Made by a program: the position numbers and the translations under genes. This document shows positions 24,179-35,992 of a stretch of 49,954 bases of DNA, one piece after another (position 1 is the stretch's first letter; the number at the start of each line of letters is the position of its first letter). The DNA lies in NCBI GenBank assembly GCA_027576995.1, contig JANBQC010000159.1, positions 1 to 49,954 on the forward strand. The letters are read 5' to 3'. The notes under the pieces were generated by a model. It saw only the letters and a program-made list of their open reading frames with translations, searched no databases and was not told the DNA's origin. The stretch comes from Dimargaris cristalligena (taxonomy: Eukaryota; Kickxellomycota; Dimargaritomycetes; Dimargaritales; Dimargaritaceae).

Positions 24179-27100
24179 ATGGCCCCCTGCGCATCCACTG
24201 AAGCATGGCCCGAGAAAGGGCAGGGCGGCGTCGGCCCGGAACTAGCCCCGCTGGCCACCCTACACCAATTCCAGCTCCAAACCGAACCCATCCAACAAGC
24301 CAGCCGGGATAATTCCTCCCGGCGATCTTCATCGTCCATTTACTGCGAGCCCACCCTACCCATCGTCACCATCGTCGAACTCAACCGCCTCGCCGAGGTC
24401 ACTCTCGATCCCCGCTACTCCATCGGCAAATACGCCCTCTCGTCGCAAAGTATGCTCCAACAGGCCAAAACCTACATGCAGGAAGGCAACCTCAACCGGG
24501 CCTACATTCTCTATCTGCGCTACACGACGCTATTGCTCCGGGAACTGCCCCAGCACCCCGACTACCACCGGGACGAGTCCAAAAAATACATATCGCATAT
24601 GAAAAAATGCTGCCAGTTCGCCCTCGACCAGCTCGAGAAAATGAAGGCCTTTATTGAGGTTCGTAATGCCGAGTACTTCCGGGAGTTGGGCGCCGTGAGC
24701 CCGGCCCCCACTAGTTCCGCTTCCCATCTCCAACTTCCGCCCGGAGCCCAACACCAAAACCATCACCACGCCCATGCCAGTACGGCGGGCCCGGCATCAC
24801 ATCCACCATCGAACCAGTCGGTATCCGCGAGCTCCTACACTCCTGAACCATCCTCAGCATCATCATTCAACCACGTGCCCAAACCCACTGAGTCCATCCC
24901 TGCACTGCCGGTCCGGGCCTCCATGGATGAAGGTACCCCCTATACGGCGGACACCGGCCGCCCCCGCGCTGCCACCGTAGCCATCCCTGCCCCGCCCGGC
25001 AAACCTAAACACGACTGGTCAATCAGCCACGCTCTGGGCAACCTAAAGATGTCTACCGCTAAGCTGACCGGGAAAACTAAAGTTAAACCAGCCCCTGCTC
25101 CAGCCCCAATGCCGGCCCCGACGGTATCCCAACCTCCCCCCACCGCCCAGCCCATTTCTCCCGCCCCACCCACTAGCGTACCGCTACCCGCTCGTACGGC
25201 ATCATCGAGCCACCATAGCGTTCCCCTGGAGTCCCAGTCCTATGCTTCCATTCATTCGGTTCCACCGAACGGCAACTCCCAGCAGGCTGCCAGTTACCTT
25301 CGACCAGTCCCACCCCCACCCTATTCCGTAGGCCAGGACCAGGGGGGCTCGTTCCACTCCGACTATCCCTCGGCATCTTCGGTGGCCTCCCCCGCCGCCT
25401 ATGTGCCATCCCCACAGCTCGAACCAACTCGGCCCATGCCCACTCCGGCCGCCAAATCTACCTACTCCTATTCCAAGAATCAATTAGCTTCGCCGGACTT
25501 CCGAAGCCGACCAGCCCCCCAACGCCCCGAGCCGATTCCGGAAAGCCGGTCCTACACCGTGATCTCGCCATCCAGCACACCCACCGCCGTCGTACCCGCT
25601 AACCATAACCCCCACCACCAACCGTACCCCTCGCTGAACGCACAGGTCCCCTCACCCTCCGCACCCGGCCAACATGGCTCGGGCTCGGGCTCAGGCTCAA
25701 ACTACAAACCCTGGCCCAACTCGCCATTCCAAGAGGAATTCACCACCGAAAATCCCGATTTCCGGGCCCACTTCAAAAAGGGATATACCAATTTACCCGG
25801 CGGGGGCCGGGGGGTGTTCATGGAAACCTCGGTGAACTACAACTACAACCCGGCGGCGGGCCCAGCCCCCCGCCCTCCACCTAAACCCGCGGGTATGGCC
25901 GGGTTTAATCAATACGGGGTCAACGGTAGCCAGGGGTCGAGCGATCCCTGGTGGGGTGGCCCTTCCCCGGCGAATTACGCAAATGACCCCAAACCCTTCA
26001 ATCCAGCTTCATTCGAGACCCCCGGCCGCATCCACCACCATTACCACGACTACGCGCCGTCGAGCTACGGGCCGTCGTCCTACTCCGCATCCGCGTCATT
26101 CCAGGCCGACCCTTCGAGTGGCATGAATAGCAACTATACCCTCCACCAACCCCAGATGACGACCGAAGGGGGTGAGCCCTTGCGAACGATGCACATTCCC
26201 TTCGATATTCTGGGTAAATTTTTGGCCAAGGCCCGTTCGAATACCGACCGTAATATAGAGACCTGCGGTATTCTGTGCGGGACTTTGAAACGGAACGAAT
26301 TCTTTTTGAATACCCTGTTGATCCCGAAACAAACGGCCACCTCCGACACATGCACCACAACGAACGAGGAGGAAATCGTCGCGTACCAAATGGAACACGA
26401 CCTACTTACTTTAGGCTGGATTCATGTAAGTGCCTGCGTCATATGGAGTTATATATGCATGTAATGATTACTTCATGACGTATATTAGGAATAGGCTCTT
26501 CCCTATTATAGGTAAATGGCACACTATATTAGTAGACTAACCTTAACCGATGTATTATAATGATTATGGACAAACTACCGCTAGACCCATCCGAGTCAGA
26601 CCTGCTTTATGAGCTCACTTGACGTACATACGCACTATTCTTACCAACAGATGCTGCCGGAAGCCATTGCTATTGTGTGTGCACCCCAGCATGAGCCAAG
26701 GTAAGTTGAAATACGCCCCATTGTGGTTCGATTTATACCTGCCTTTATACAAGAGTTGGGAGACTTAAACCGAGACGCACGAGCTCGTTTCCGGGTCTTT
26801 CTCTTGCGATTTTTCGGTGAGATAATACATATTTTACGCTCAAGGTATTTAATTGTTATGAATATGACCCCGTATACTTGTATTGATATTGATTTTTGAA
26901 TGGTTTGTTCTAGTTATGGCATTTTCCGACTGACGGATCCCCCGGGCATGGGTATAATTTCGGCCTGCCGTGATAAGCGCACTTTCCACCCACACCAATC
27001 CGATGATATTTACACGGTAAGCTGAATATACCTTGGCCAACGCCATAATGAGACTGCGTCACCCTATAACTATCGTCCGGTTAGTCTATCAACTGGGTTT

Positions 27101-27254
27101 CCTTCTTACTCACCTTCCCATTGACCAATATGCCAATCTGCCTAATTACATACTTTACCGTGGACTACATAATACTACACCAATGCAGGAGGCCTCTGAA
27201 CCGGGACATGTGTCTCTTGAACATTTTGACTTCAAAATTGTGGACATGCGGTAG
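24179..27254 (+). CDS. AMSH: AMSH-type JAMM deubiquitinase
   Basis: Four exons, 24179..26425, 26585..26700, 26914..27016 and 27189..27254, give 843 residues. AMSH is a zinc metalloprotease that cuts Lys63-linked ubiquitin on endosomes and works with ESCRT-0/III. The N-terminal USP8-dimerisation/MIT-like helical domain (about residues 60-165) contains [20 protein letters not shown] and [21 protein letters not shown] Pro/Ser/Ala-rich linker of nearly 500 residues follows. The C-terminal MPN+ domain has TCGILCG with the upstream catalytic Glu, and [17 protein letters not shown], giving zinc ligands His749, His751 and Asp762. Intron 1 falls between the two zinc histidines. The AMSH-specific lower insert appears as [11 protein letters not shown] and HPHQSDDIY, ending VDMR. 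The start is the first in-frame Met, after a T/C-rich leader. The length is about twice that of human AMSH because of the linker. Confidence 0.95.
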
Positions 27255-30200
27255 AATGATATAATTCATTCCGTGGCAATGGCATGGATTGGCCCCTGAT
27301 TGGAGAGAACCATGGAGACCTTCCATGGCATCATAATTATTCGAACACATGCCTCTCTCCCCTCACTATCCCACTATCGCATTTTATTAAAATATACTCC
27401 ATACCTCTATATACGGCATCACCAACCTGGATTTGGTGTATTTGTCGGTTCGCCCCTACTGGCGAATCCCCAAAGAACCCTTCATATATCACAAATTCAT
27501 GTAATTTCCGGTTTAACTCGCACCAATCTATCCATAAAACATTCACGGTATATTTGACAGCAGGATTGGCCGCAACTCCAAATTCATTTACCTGCCAGTC
27601 GCTTGTATTTGGTGTTATTTTGTAGCCCCAGTACCCCCTCCCCCACATTGGGACATTGTTGGAGAGATTTACATGCTATTTTATATAATCTCTAAAGCGG
27701 ATATGGGCTACTACTTTGAACTCCCGGTCTATATTTTTCTGGCCCATATAGGCTAATATAGCAGTATTCCCCAACCTCACTCTGTAAGTACGATGGTCAG
27801 TATCAAAAATATTAAGAATTATATAGATAAAAGGGTACCTCCCCCCTACTTCATCCTTTCTACTCCCCGCCCCTCTGGGGGGAATCCCTTGATAGGTTGG
27901 GGGGGAGTTCAAGACACACTACCATTGGAGAAGACGGACTCGGACCCGTCGACCTATGGTAGTAAGTCGGACGATAGTCAACTAGAGAAATGTTCCGCCA
28001 AGAAACTGGGCTTGGATTGATATGGGTGAAATTCAGTCCAGCTATATAACTGTTTGCATTATATGTGTATGGGAGAATATATGGGAAATTTATTTTTAAC
28101 CAGTAATATTGGCCTTATCAAATGGATTTTTCGTTATACAGCTTGGATGAACTTCTCCCATATGATAGTGGTGATACCGCCGAACAGGTTGAACTGTTGT
28201 GGGGTGGTTGGAAGACATTGGCAGGTGGGATGTTAGAAGGTGATCAAGGAGAGGGAGGGCGTAGCTGGGAGTGATTGTAGTGGAATTCTTGCCCCCCCCT
28301 ACAGAGTTACTATTAGCCAGGGGTAGCCAGTCACACCCGGCCCTGTTCTCTCCCACTTAAAACTCACCATTCATTAGGTGGAGAGAGTAGTCTGGCGAAG
28401 AAGGTTGTTGGATGATGGGGTGAAAGAGAGATCACCCGCCAATGTGAAACACATTGACATTGATATACTTTTACTCGTAGCAAAGGGAGAAATGTGTGTA
28501 TATCACCTCGTTTTTATACCCAAGAACAGAACAGCCATAAAAGTACATATTCCCGCTTCCTTTTGGGCCGACGGGTTCAGTCGGAAGCACGGCTGTGCAC
28601 ACAGTTGATGATTTCAAAGCATCCACAGACCAACACGGGCTCCTCTCCTATGTACGTGTGTGTATGGAACAAGAAGAACAACGCCGTGTGCCTTGTTCCG
28701 AAATTTCCATCAATTAGGGAGGAGGAGGGGGAGGCTTTGAATGGGTAGAATATGCCATTTGGGGACTATGGTGGTCCGTTTAGAGCTTATCCGAAGTAGT
28801 ATAGCCTCTCACTACTGCCACTACACTCTATGGATTGGAGAAGTGGGGTGACGACGCACAGCCCTTTCTGCTGTGACTTGACTTAGGTGAGGAGGGGAGA
28901 TATGGGAAAGGAATATAAAATAGATCACGTCCCTCCAAAGTGATACAGCAGGGTCAAGTCAGCAACCGGAATGAAGCACAGGCAGGAGGATTAAGAAGAG
29001 AGAGAGAGGATAAGAAAAAGTCGGGCAGGTCTAATCATCCGATATTGGGCCAAGAACTCTGGTTGGTCAGAATGCCTGAAAATGCGGGATGGCCTGACCC
29101 TACTGAAATGGTTCACTCGCTGGCGGTCCAGTAATATTAGCAGCAGCAGTAGTAGTAATAGTAGTAGTTAACCACAATCCCACCCAGGTCATGAAACGCG
29201 GCCTATTATGCCCTCTTCCCTCCGCTATACCCGGGTACGGGGCAAGTGACGAGCCTATCAATTGGGGGAAAACAAGCAGTCCTTACTGTGAGAGCATGGC
29301 ATTGTCTCTCCTCACATTTATTGAAATTTCTATTGGATTCGAATTTGCGATTAAATGGCTCAGCATCGTTCTGCTACTCAAACGGGACGGACAATTGGTC
29401 GGTGATGGTGGGATATAATAGATAAGCAGCACCCCCTCTCCTCTCCTCGTCCCTTCACACCACCCCACTTTACCAATGCGCGGGTTCCCTGGTCCGATTC
29501 GGGCAAGTCACCATCCCCGAAATCACGTGGATGGTCCTGGCTACGATTGGATACCCAGTGGGCTGTTCCGGCCATATTAAGTGACTTCCGCTCCAGAAAG
29601 TGTGACACAGACATGGTTAAAGAAGGGGGCGGCGTGGTGTCCATTGGCCGTTGGCTAGTCTATATCGAGGCCAAGCTTTTTATTTCACAAATGTACCTCT
29701 CTCTACTTCTTGATCTCATCAAAGGAGAGAGGAATGTGGTGATAATATCGCCCTTTGATACGATGCGGTGTAATATTAATAATAATAATAATAATATACG
29801 AGATATGTAATGGGAGGAGGATATACCCCAGAGGCTATAATAGACAGATAGATGGGAGATGATATCCGGATTGCTCCTATTTGCTCCGAGGCCGTAGTCT
29901 ATGATGGAGACCCTCCCAACGAGGGGCCAGCCAGAACCATCTATACATGTGGCAGGGGCGTAAGAGAAAGCGAGGGTATGGCGGAAAACCATGATAATTA
30001 CCACATAACACACATTGGCTGTGCGCTTGTAGTCTCTCTCCCCTTGGACTACAACCTAGTAGTTAGTGGAGGGCGAGGATGTGATAAGATGGTCCGATTG
30101 GCTCAGCCCCGCCACTTACCTTTACATTGGCATGCCTCCGAAATAAATCAGCCCATAACTATATGCTAAGGGTGGGTGGTGTGGTACTCTCCAATCACCC

Positions 30201-30330
30201 CGACTCTACCACCCCGGCAGCATATATTCGCCCCCCCCCTGTTCTTACTATACTATACTATGCTATTCTATATGCGCCCAGACACTATACTACCCACCAC
30301 TCTTCTAACTTAGCCGGTGGTGCTTCCTAT
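27255..30330. other. Intergenic, low-complexity, no gene supported
   Basis: These 3 kb hold microsatellites (AGC/AGT units at about 29140-29170, AAT units at about 29775-29795), C- and G-tracts, and purine-rich DNA. The longest open frames (27337-27648 minus, 103 codons; 27676-27912 minus; 29547-29810 plus) have no recognised motif. A minus-strand splice acceptor with a good branch site near 27785 hints at a small spliced gene at 27.3-27.9 kb, but no complete model could be built. Confidence 0.5.
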
Positions 30331-30334
30331 ATAC

Positions 30335-30342
30335 TATATAAA
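30335..30342 (+). promoter_or_regulatory. TATA box of the desaturase gene
   Basis: TATATAAA lies about 300 bases upstream of the desaturase ATG, and T/C-rich leader sequence follows. The position fits a highly expressed fungal gene. Confidence 0.5.
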
Positions 30343-30642
30343 CCCAACCTGGGCCCCGCCTCCTCTTCCGAAGTTGCTCAAACTGGCTGTTGTAGTTGCA
30401 CCACTCTAAATTTCTTCCATATCATCGCCACCACCTCGTTGCCGTCCCTTCGTTACCAGAGTATTGATTTCTCGGCCCTTTGTGATTTATTAACTCGGCT
30501 ACTACTGTGGCACTCCTGCGCGCCATCTTCCCGCTCAAGCCAACGACGACAACTACTACACCAGTGTAATACAACAACTGCCCGTCGTTTCCTTTTACTC
30601 GTTTACTACTACCAACTACTCCCCTTCACTACCACTGTAGCC

Positions 30643-32663
30643 ATGGCTCGCGCCCAGCTCCAGGACGCCCCGAAGGGTACCACCACCTTGGCTGCCAAGG
30701 CCCTCCCGATTCCCTTCGAGAAGCTGCCAATCAGCCAACGTATCCACTGGCTTCACTTTTCTCTGCTCATGTCCACACCTCTGCTCGCCATTTATGGCCT
30801 GCTAACCACCCCTTGGGTCTCGCAGACCTTCTACCTCACCCTGGTCACCTATCTCCTCACTGGCTTCGGTATTACTGCTGGTAAGTTAGCCCTTTCAATT
30901 AATTAATTACCTAATGCATGGTGTCCCTTTTCTTTATTTATTTACAGTTCCTCCCTACTATTCGATCTCAGCGTGCGCTTAACTCTCACCATGGAGTAAA
31001 GAAGGGGCTTGGCCCTATTAGATAGAACCTAGTAGCGGTGACAACCTGCTCTCCCCTACCATTCCTCAGATATCCACTGGCTCCGTCATTGGGTTGACCC
31101 TTATCGCCCCCGGCCATCAGGAGGGGTTCATCAAGGAGAGGGAAGGGGGGGGGAAGAGGTCTAGGTGGCACACTAGGAAAGAGAGAGAGAGCGCCTTTTT
31201 CTCCGATGTGTGGATATAAAGGGGGAAGACGATGTTACAGGATGCGCGCATAGGTAACACCCCAATTGAATGAATCAGCCTAATCGAACTGTGAATACAA
31301 GGGGCGGACTACTCTACTCATTCAATTGGCGCTGCCCTGCCATTAAAAAAATCACCCACAACCCTTCCTCCCCCTTATCATTGGTCCATCGTCCCCCTAA
31401 AGTTCTTCGGATCCGGCTATTAGGGGAAATCACTTGTGGAATCCCTGTCCCCTCACTGTAATATGCGGGGGGAAGTCGCTGTCCCATTCCCCCACTTTAC
31501 TTACACTGTTTTTTTCTCTTTCTTTCCACTTGAGGCGACATTCAATACCAAATTCTCGGCAGTAGACCCATATCCCCATTAACTGGTACTAACCATTCTG
31601 TCTGATATACCACTACTCGATTTTTCCGCTACTCTCTATCCCGCCAATCATCGTTCTTATTAATCCAGGCTACCATCGTCTATGGAGTCACCGTGCCTAC
31701 GACGCCCCTGTGGTGACCCGCGCCATCCTCGCCATCATGGGCGGATCTGCTCTGCAGGGCTCCATCCTGTGGTGGTGCCGTGACCACCGCGTCCACCATC
31801 GCTATACCGATACCGAGAAGGATCCCTATGGCGCCCAGAATGGTTTCTGGTATTCCCACATCGTCTGGATGCTGTTCAAGAAGGACAAGTCCAAGGTGGG
31901 CAAGGCTGACATTGACGACCTGGAAAACGACCCCGTTGTCCGCTGGCAGCACAAGCATTACGTCGCCATTATGCTCACCTTCAGCGTTGTCATCCCCATG
32001 CTCATCGCTGGCCTCGGCTGGGGTGACTGGCGCGGAGGATACTTCTACGCCGTTATTCTGCGCATGGTCATTGTGCATCATGCCACTTTCTGTGTCAACA
32101 GCCTGGCCCATTGGCTCGGTGACGTTTCTTTCGACGATAAGCACAGCCCGCGCGACCACTTCATCACTGCTCTGGTTACTTTCGGCGAGGGCTACCACAA
32201 CTTCCACCACCAGTTCCCCCAGGACTACCGTAACGCCATCAAGTTCTACCAATATGACCCCACCAAGTGGCTGATTCTGGTCCTGTCCTACTTGGGTCTG
32301 GCCTACAACCTGCGCACCTTCCCCGAAAACGAGATCCGGAAAGGCGCCCTTATGATCAAGGAGAAGCGCCTCAACGAGATCAAGGCCACCATCAAGTACG
32401 GCCCCCCTGCTGATAAGCTGCCCCAATACACCCGGTCCGAGTACGAGACCGAAGTGCGGGACCATGGCCGCCAGTGGTTGTTGGTCGACGGATTTATTCA
32501 TGATGTGGCCCAGTTCATCCCGGAACACCCCGGCGGTCCCAAGTACATCCGCAACATGCTGGGCAAGGACGCCTCCCGTGCCTTTGGCGGGGTAGTCTAC
32601 GACCACAGCAACGGTGCCCGCAACCTCATGTCTATGATGCGTGTGGGTGTCATCACGGAATAG
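30643..32663 (+). CDS. OLE1: Acyl-CoA delta-9 desaturase with cytochrome b5 domain (Ole1)
   Basis: Two exons, 30643..30880 and 31669..32663, give 410 residues. The enzyme introduces the first double bond into stearoyl- or palmitoyl-CoA at the ER membrane. The three histidine boxes of the di-iron site are H82RLWSH, H119RVHH and H256NFHH; a further conserved HHATFCVNSLAH lies near residue 216. Hydrophobic helices flank the boxes. The C-terminal part is a fused cytochrome b5 domain (about residues 340-410) with the heme-ligand motif EHPGG and a partner histidine (YDHSNGA), as in fungal Ole1. Coding sequence is GC-rich and strongly codon-biased, suggesting high expression. The single intron of 788 bases falls in Gly80, directly before the first histidine box, and is far longer than others here. 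The protein is shorter than yeast Ole1 (510), mainly at the N-terminus. Confidence 0.97.
30881..31668 (+). other. Long intron of the desaturase gene
   Basis: The intron has a GTAAGT donor, an ACTAAC branch site at 31588-31593 and an AATCCAG acceptor, and is 788 bases long against roughly 100-290 for other introns in the window. A second strong acceptor-like site (TTTATTTACAG, near 30947) follows the donor closely, but no frame-preserving extra exon is evident. It contains purine-rich stretches near 31130-31190. Confidence 0.75.
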
Positions 32664-34779
32664 AATAGACCAGCCGCTCTCTATATTTGATATGGGCGGA
32701 TGAGAAGATTACATACAATCGTAAACCTTCCTCCTGCTCTACCGTACGCCCCTTCTCCATATATACACTCTCTATGGTGTACTCTTTGCGTCCGCCTCCC
32801 AAATCCCTGCCCCTTCTTTATCAAAACCCGCTTAGTACTATAGTAGTTTCTTTACATTTCCATCATTGATGGGGATGTTGTTATCATATGTGTCACATAT
32901 TTCTATTTTTTTTTGTTTCTCCGCATCTTCATAATTGGCCCCTCTTAACCTTTAAGGTTCCCCTTTTCATTGACATCTTCTTCATTCGCCACCTTTGGCT
33001 ATAAACTTACAGCGCTTACTTTAGCCTACAGTTAACAACGTTGGAACATTGCTTGCAGGCACTGCAGAGCCCGTGTTTGAAGAGGTCAAACTCGGTGCAA
33101 ATTTAGATAACCCATATAAATAAACCATTGACCCCCCCTATAATCATGTAATTGTATCTATTACAATAGAGACTCAACTTCATTAAGGATATTATAATCT
33201 AATGTGGTACTAAGCTATAGTTATTTTTCATTTTCGCCGTGAGCCAGCCGATAATATAAATCTCAGGTCTATCTATAAAAGAAGAGATATGTGTATTCCC
33301 CAAACGTTGGTATATTTTAAACAGCCCGCTCTTCCAAGATGTTTTCAGATTGTTGACAATAGCTGTGCTCTGTTTATTGACCAGTCGTAGTTGAAGGGTG
33401 CTTTGGATTTATTGTTTTTATGTCGGCCTATATTGCGGTTTATTGTCCAAGGCGGAGGACTTTGGGGTGGTTTAACCATAATACCCCACTCAGTGTAGGA
33501 CTAAGGCGGTATTTCCTTCCCCTCGACTTCGATGCGCTTCCTTCCTTGCCATGTGCCTGCTCATATAAAAGTGCTATTGTTCCCAACATCTTTGTCTTCC
33601 GGTACGATTCTATTGGTGTGAGGCAGGCTAGACGGGGCCGAAACATACCACCATAGAGTTGCTCTGGTAGACATTGTGCCACTCCAATGGCGAGTGTATT
33701 TTTTTTGGCCGGGTGTATCACAAGAAGAGAAGAAGGGGTCTATGGGGGGGGGAGGAGCCACCAACTCCCCGTGATAGCCTATGTGCGTATGTGTGAGCTA
33801 GCTAATTTGGACGGATCATAAGGGTCATCAACGTTTTGATGGAGGATGGTCTCGGAACTTGGTTGTCGTTAAAACCTTATAGAGCCCACTTGTTCCAGGG
33901 TAGGCTAGCTAGACTGTACCGTTTGTCATTATGGTACCTTTTCTGGAAGGATTGATATCAATTTCGTCCTTTTATATGGGGCTCCTCTGGCCAACATCAC
34001 CCAGTATTTTAACCATAGTTTGGAGTCTCCGCCGCACCGGTAAATTTCGGAACACCTTTTGGTCCAAAGTTTTACTAGCTATCTGTAGCTGTGAAGCCCA
34101 ATAATATAAACCGAATAGTATCAAATAGGAGAGGGGGTGACTTATGTGTAACCCAACACCCCCCCCCCGGGGGGGGAGGTACGCTAGTACTAGGTGCGTG
34201 GTTAATATGGAGTTCAGTGGAAGCGCCAAAGTAACCTATGCTAGGCTCCCCAAATACCCGAATCTTAGTGATTTTTATATATAGTGGCCATTATCCTATT
34301 TTGAGCCGCTGTCCTAATGCCCGCTTGCTTCTCTATCCGTCCGTACCAAATGTATTAACTATGAATGAACTCCACCATTATTGTACTATACCCCATCCTA
34401 TTTATTATTCGATCATTTGCATTTTATTAAATACCATTCAGCTCCTGGAGAAGGTGTGATGTTCGGCAATTCCCTGTACCCGTCCCCATTATATACCCAA
34501 GGAAACCCCGATTATTATTATATTCTTATTTAATCCTTTAACTCACCCCACTAAACCCTCAATGATCCCATTGCCCTTACTATTGGCGTCCGTTATTTCT
34601 AATACACCCATTTTTATATTAACCTCCTTTACAAGAAAAACGCGAAACGAGAGGTGAAGAGAGCAGATAACCCAGCCGAGATTCGAACTTCGCCAACCAA
34701 ATCAACCCCACCACACCCACACACCTATCCTAAGAAAAACAAATAGTTCAAAATCGAAAAACCACTCACGGGGCGAGAG
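32664..34779. other. Intergenic, no gene supported
   Basis: AT-rich 3' flank of the desaturase gene and upstream region of the membrane protein. An AATAAA lies at about 33119. Open frames at 33420-33656 and 33972-34229 have no recognisable features. A C10/G8 palindrome lies at 34159-34176. Confidence 0.55.
34159..34176. repeat. Poly(C)/poly(G) palindrome
   Basis: Ten C are followed immediately by eight G, a perfect inverted repeat with no spacer, in otherwise AT-rich intergenic DNA. Confidence 0.85.
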
Positions 34780-35385
34780 ATGCCTTCCTTTATTTCCTGG
34801 ACGAAATTCCTGGGCTGCCTACCCCTAAGCCGCTCGATTCTCTGTATCGCCTTCATCGATGGGTTCGCCGGGGTCTTCCAAATTATCCAAGGCCTCCTCC
34901 ACGGGGAAATGGTCAACGTGGCCTTTGGGCTATGGACCGTAATCGGCTGCAGTATGTTCGGTCTCCTCGGTCTGTTTCGGCGGAATACCATTTTTTTCCA
35001 ATGCTACGCGGGTGCCGTAACGTTTCAACTCATCTGTACTATCCCTTGGTTCATCCTCATGGTCTACGGGTACCAGAGCCGGCAGCAACACCGAAGTAGC
35101 TTCCACCATCCCCCCTACCACCACCACCTGTTGGCGTATATTCAAAATACCCTCCTCGGGTTTATCTTGCGGACCTTCTGGCCGCCTAAACAATTCGCCC
35201 ATTTGGCATTGCTCATCCATGTGATACTCAGTGGGGTGTTCACGCTGTTCTCGGCCTACTACTGTGCTTGTGTCTGGTCCCTATACCGGATTTTACGTAT
35301 CGAGGAAAAAGCCGCGGAGCAGGTTCGGCTGGCCGCCGAGCGGGCCGAATTGGAATATTACTTTGGTAGAGGCGACAATCGATAG
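34780..35385 (+). CDS. Four-helix membrane protein of unknown function
   Basis: A single exon encodes 201 residues. Four hydrophobic segments are visible at about residues 18-40, 44-66, 70-98 and 135-170; a His/Ser-rich loop lies between the third and fourth (YHHHLL near 113). The C-terminal tail is charged and helical (RIEEKAAEQVRLAAERAELE). An N-terminal CLPLSRSI followed by a helix with an acidic residue recalls the layout of LAPTM/tetraspan-like endolysosomal proteins, but I see no diagnostic motif and make no assignment. A short 5' leader rich in A and C precedes the ATG (GAGATG). Codon use is GC-rich like the neighbouring housekeeping genes, which supports a real gene. Confidence 0.82.
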   Translation: MPSFISWTKFLGCLPLSRSILCIAFIDGFAGVFQIIQGLLHGEMVNVAFGLWTVIGCSMFGLLGLFRRNTIFFQCYAGAVTFQLICTIPWFILMVYGYQSRQQHRSSFHHPPYHHHLLAYIQNTLLGFILRTFWPPKQFAHLALLIHVILSGVFTLFSAYYCACVWSLYRILRIEEKAAEQVRLAAERAELEYYFGRGDNR

Positions 35386-35619
35386 TCACCTAACCCCAGG
35401 GGCGACGGCAACTCACTAAAGCCCCCATCCCCACAACACCTGGATGAGACCACTTGTTCGGAAACCGTGAACGGGTCCGCCGCATCATGAAAGCTGACCG
35501 AGACTCTCCCCCCCCATTCACCTATCGTTACGCTTATGACATATCAACAATGGGGAGGCACACACACAATCAGCCAATAAGTCACATTAATGCCGACTCT
35601 AAACCACTGTTTTTAATAG

Positions 35620-35625
35620 AATAAA
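35620..35625 (+). terminator. Polyadenylation signal AATAAA
   Basis: AATAAA lies about 235 bases after the stop codon of the four-helix membrane protein. Confidence 0.35.
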
Positions 35626-35992
35626 TCATGTTTCCTCCTTGTCCTCTAAGCTTACACATCCAATGCGTGAATTTCAGGGCGAATTTTATTGGGTGCGCCA
35701 AGGCCAAAATTGTGCAGCATGTATATATAGCTATATATAAAGACTGACGCATCAGTCAAATCATTCCTACCATTCCCACGACGTCGCCAATGAGAAAGAC
35801 AAAAGGACACCGACAAAAGGGTGATTAGAGCGAGCTCGATCCGGAAAGATGAAGAATAAAAATAGAATGGGTCAAGTAGTTACAGATAATGTGGAAGAAG
35901 ATAGGAAAAAGCTACGGGTAATCAAAAACCATGATCCGGTAGAACACGCCTCAGTAGTCAGCAACCAAAGGGTTAGGTATAAAACAAACCCT

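Noticed and set aside
29770..29800. Possible CRISPR-like or satellite array in the 27-30 kb gap
   Set aside because: Only simple trinucleotide microsatellites were seen; there are no direct repeats with unique spacers.
31680..32606. 308-codon frame on the minus strand opposite the desaturase exon 2
   Set aside because: Shadow frame of a strongly codon-biased gene; the histidine boxes and cytochrome b5 domain lie on the plus strand.
34675..34700. GATTCGAAC sequence resembling a tRNA T-loop on the minus strand
   Set aside because: The flanking bases do not form a T-stem and no acceptor or anticodon stem can be drawn around it.
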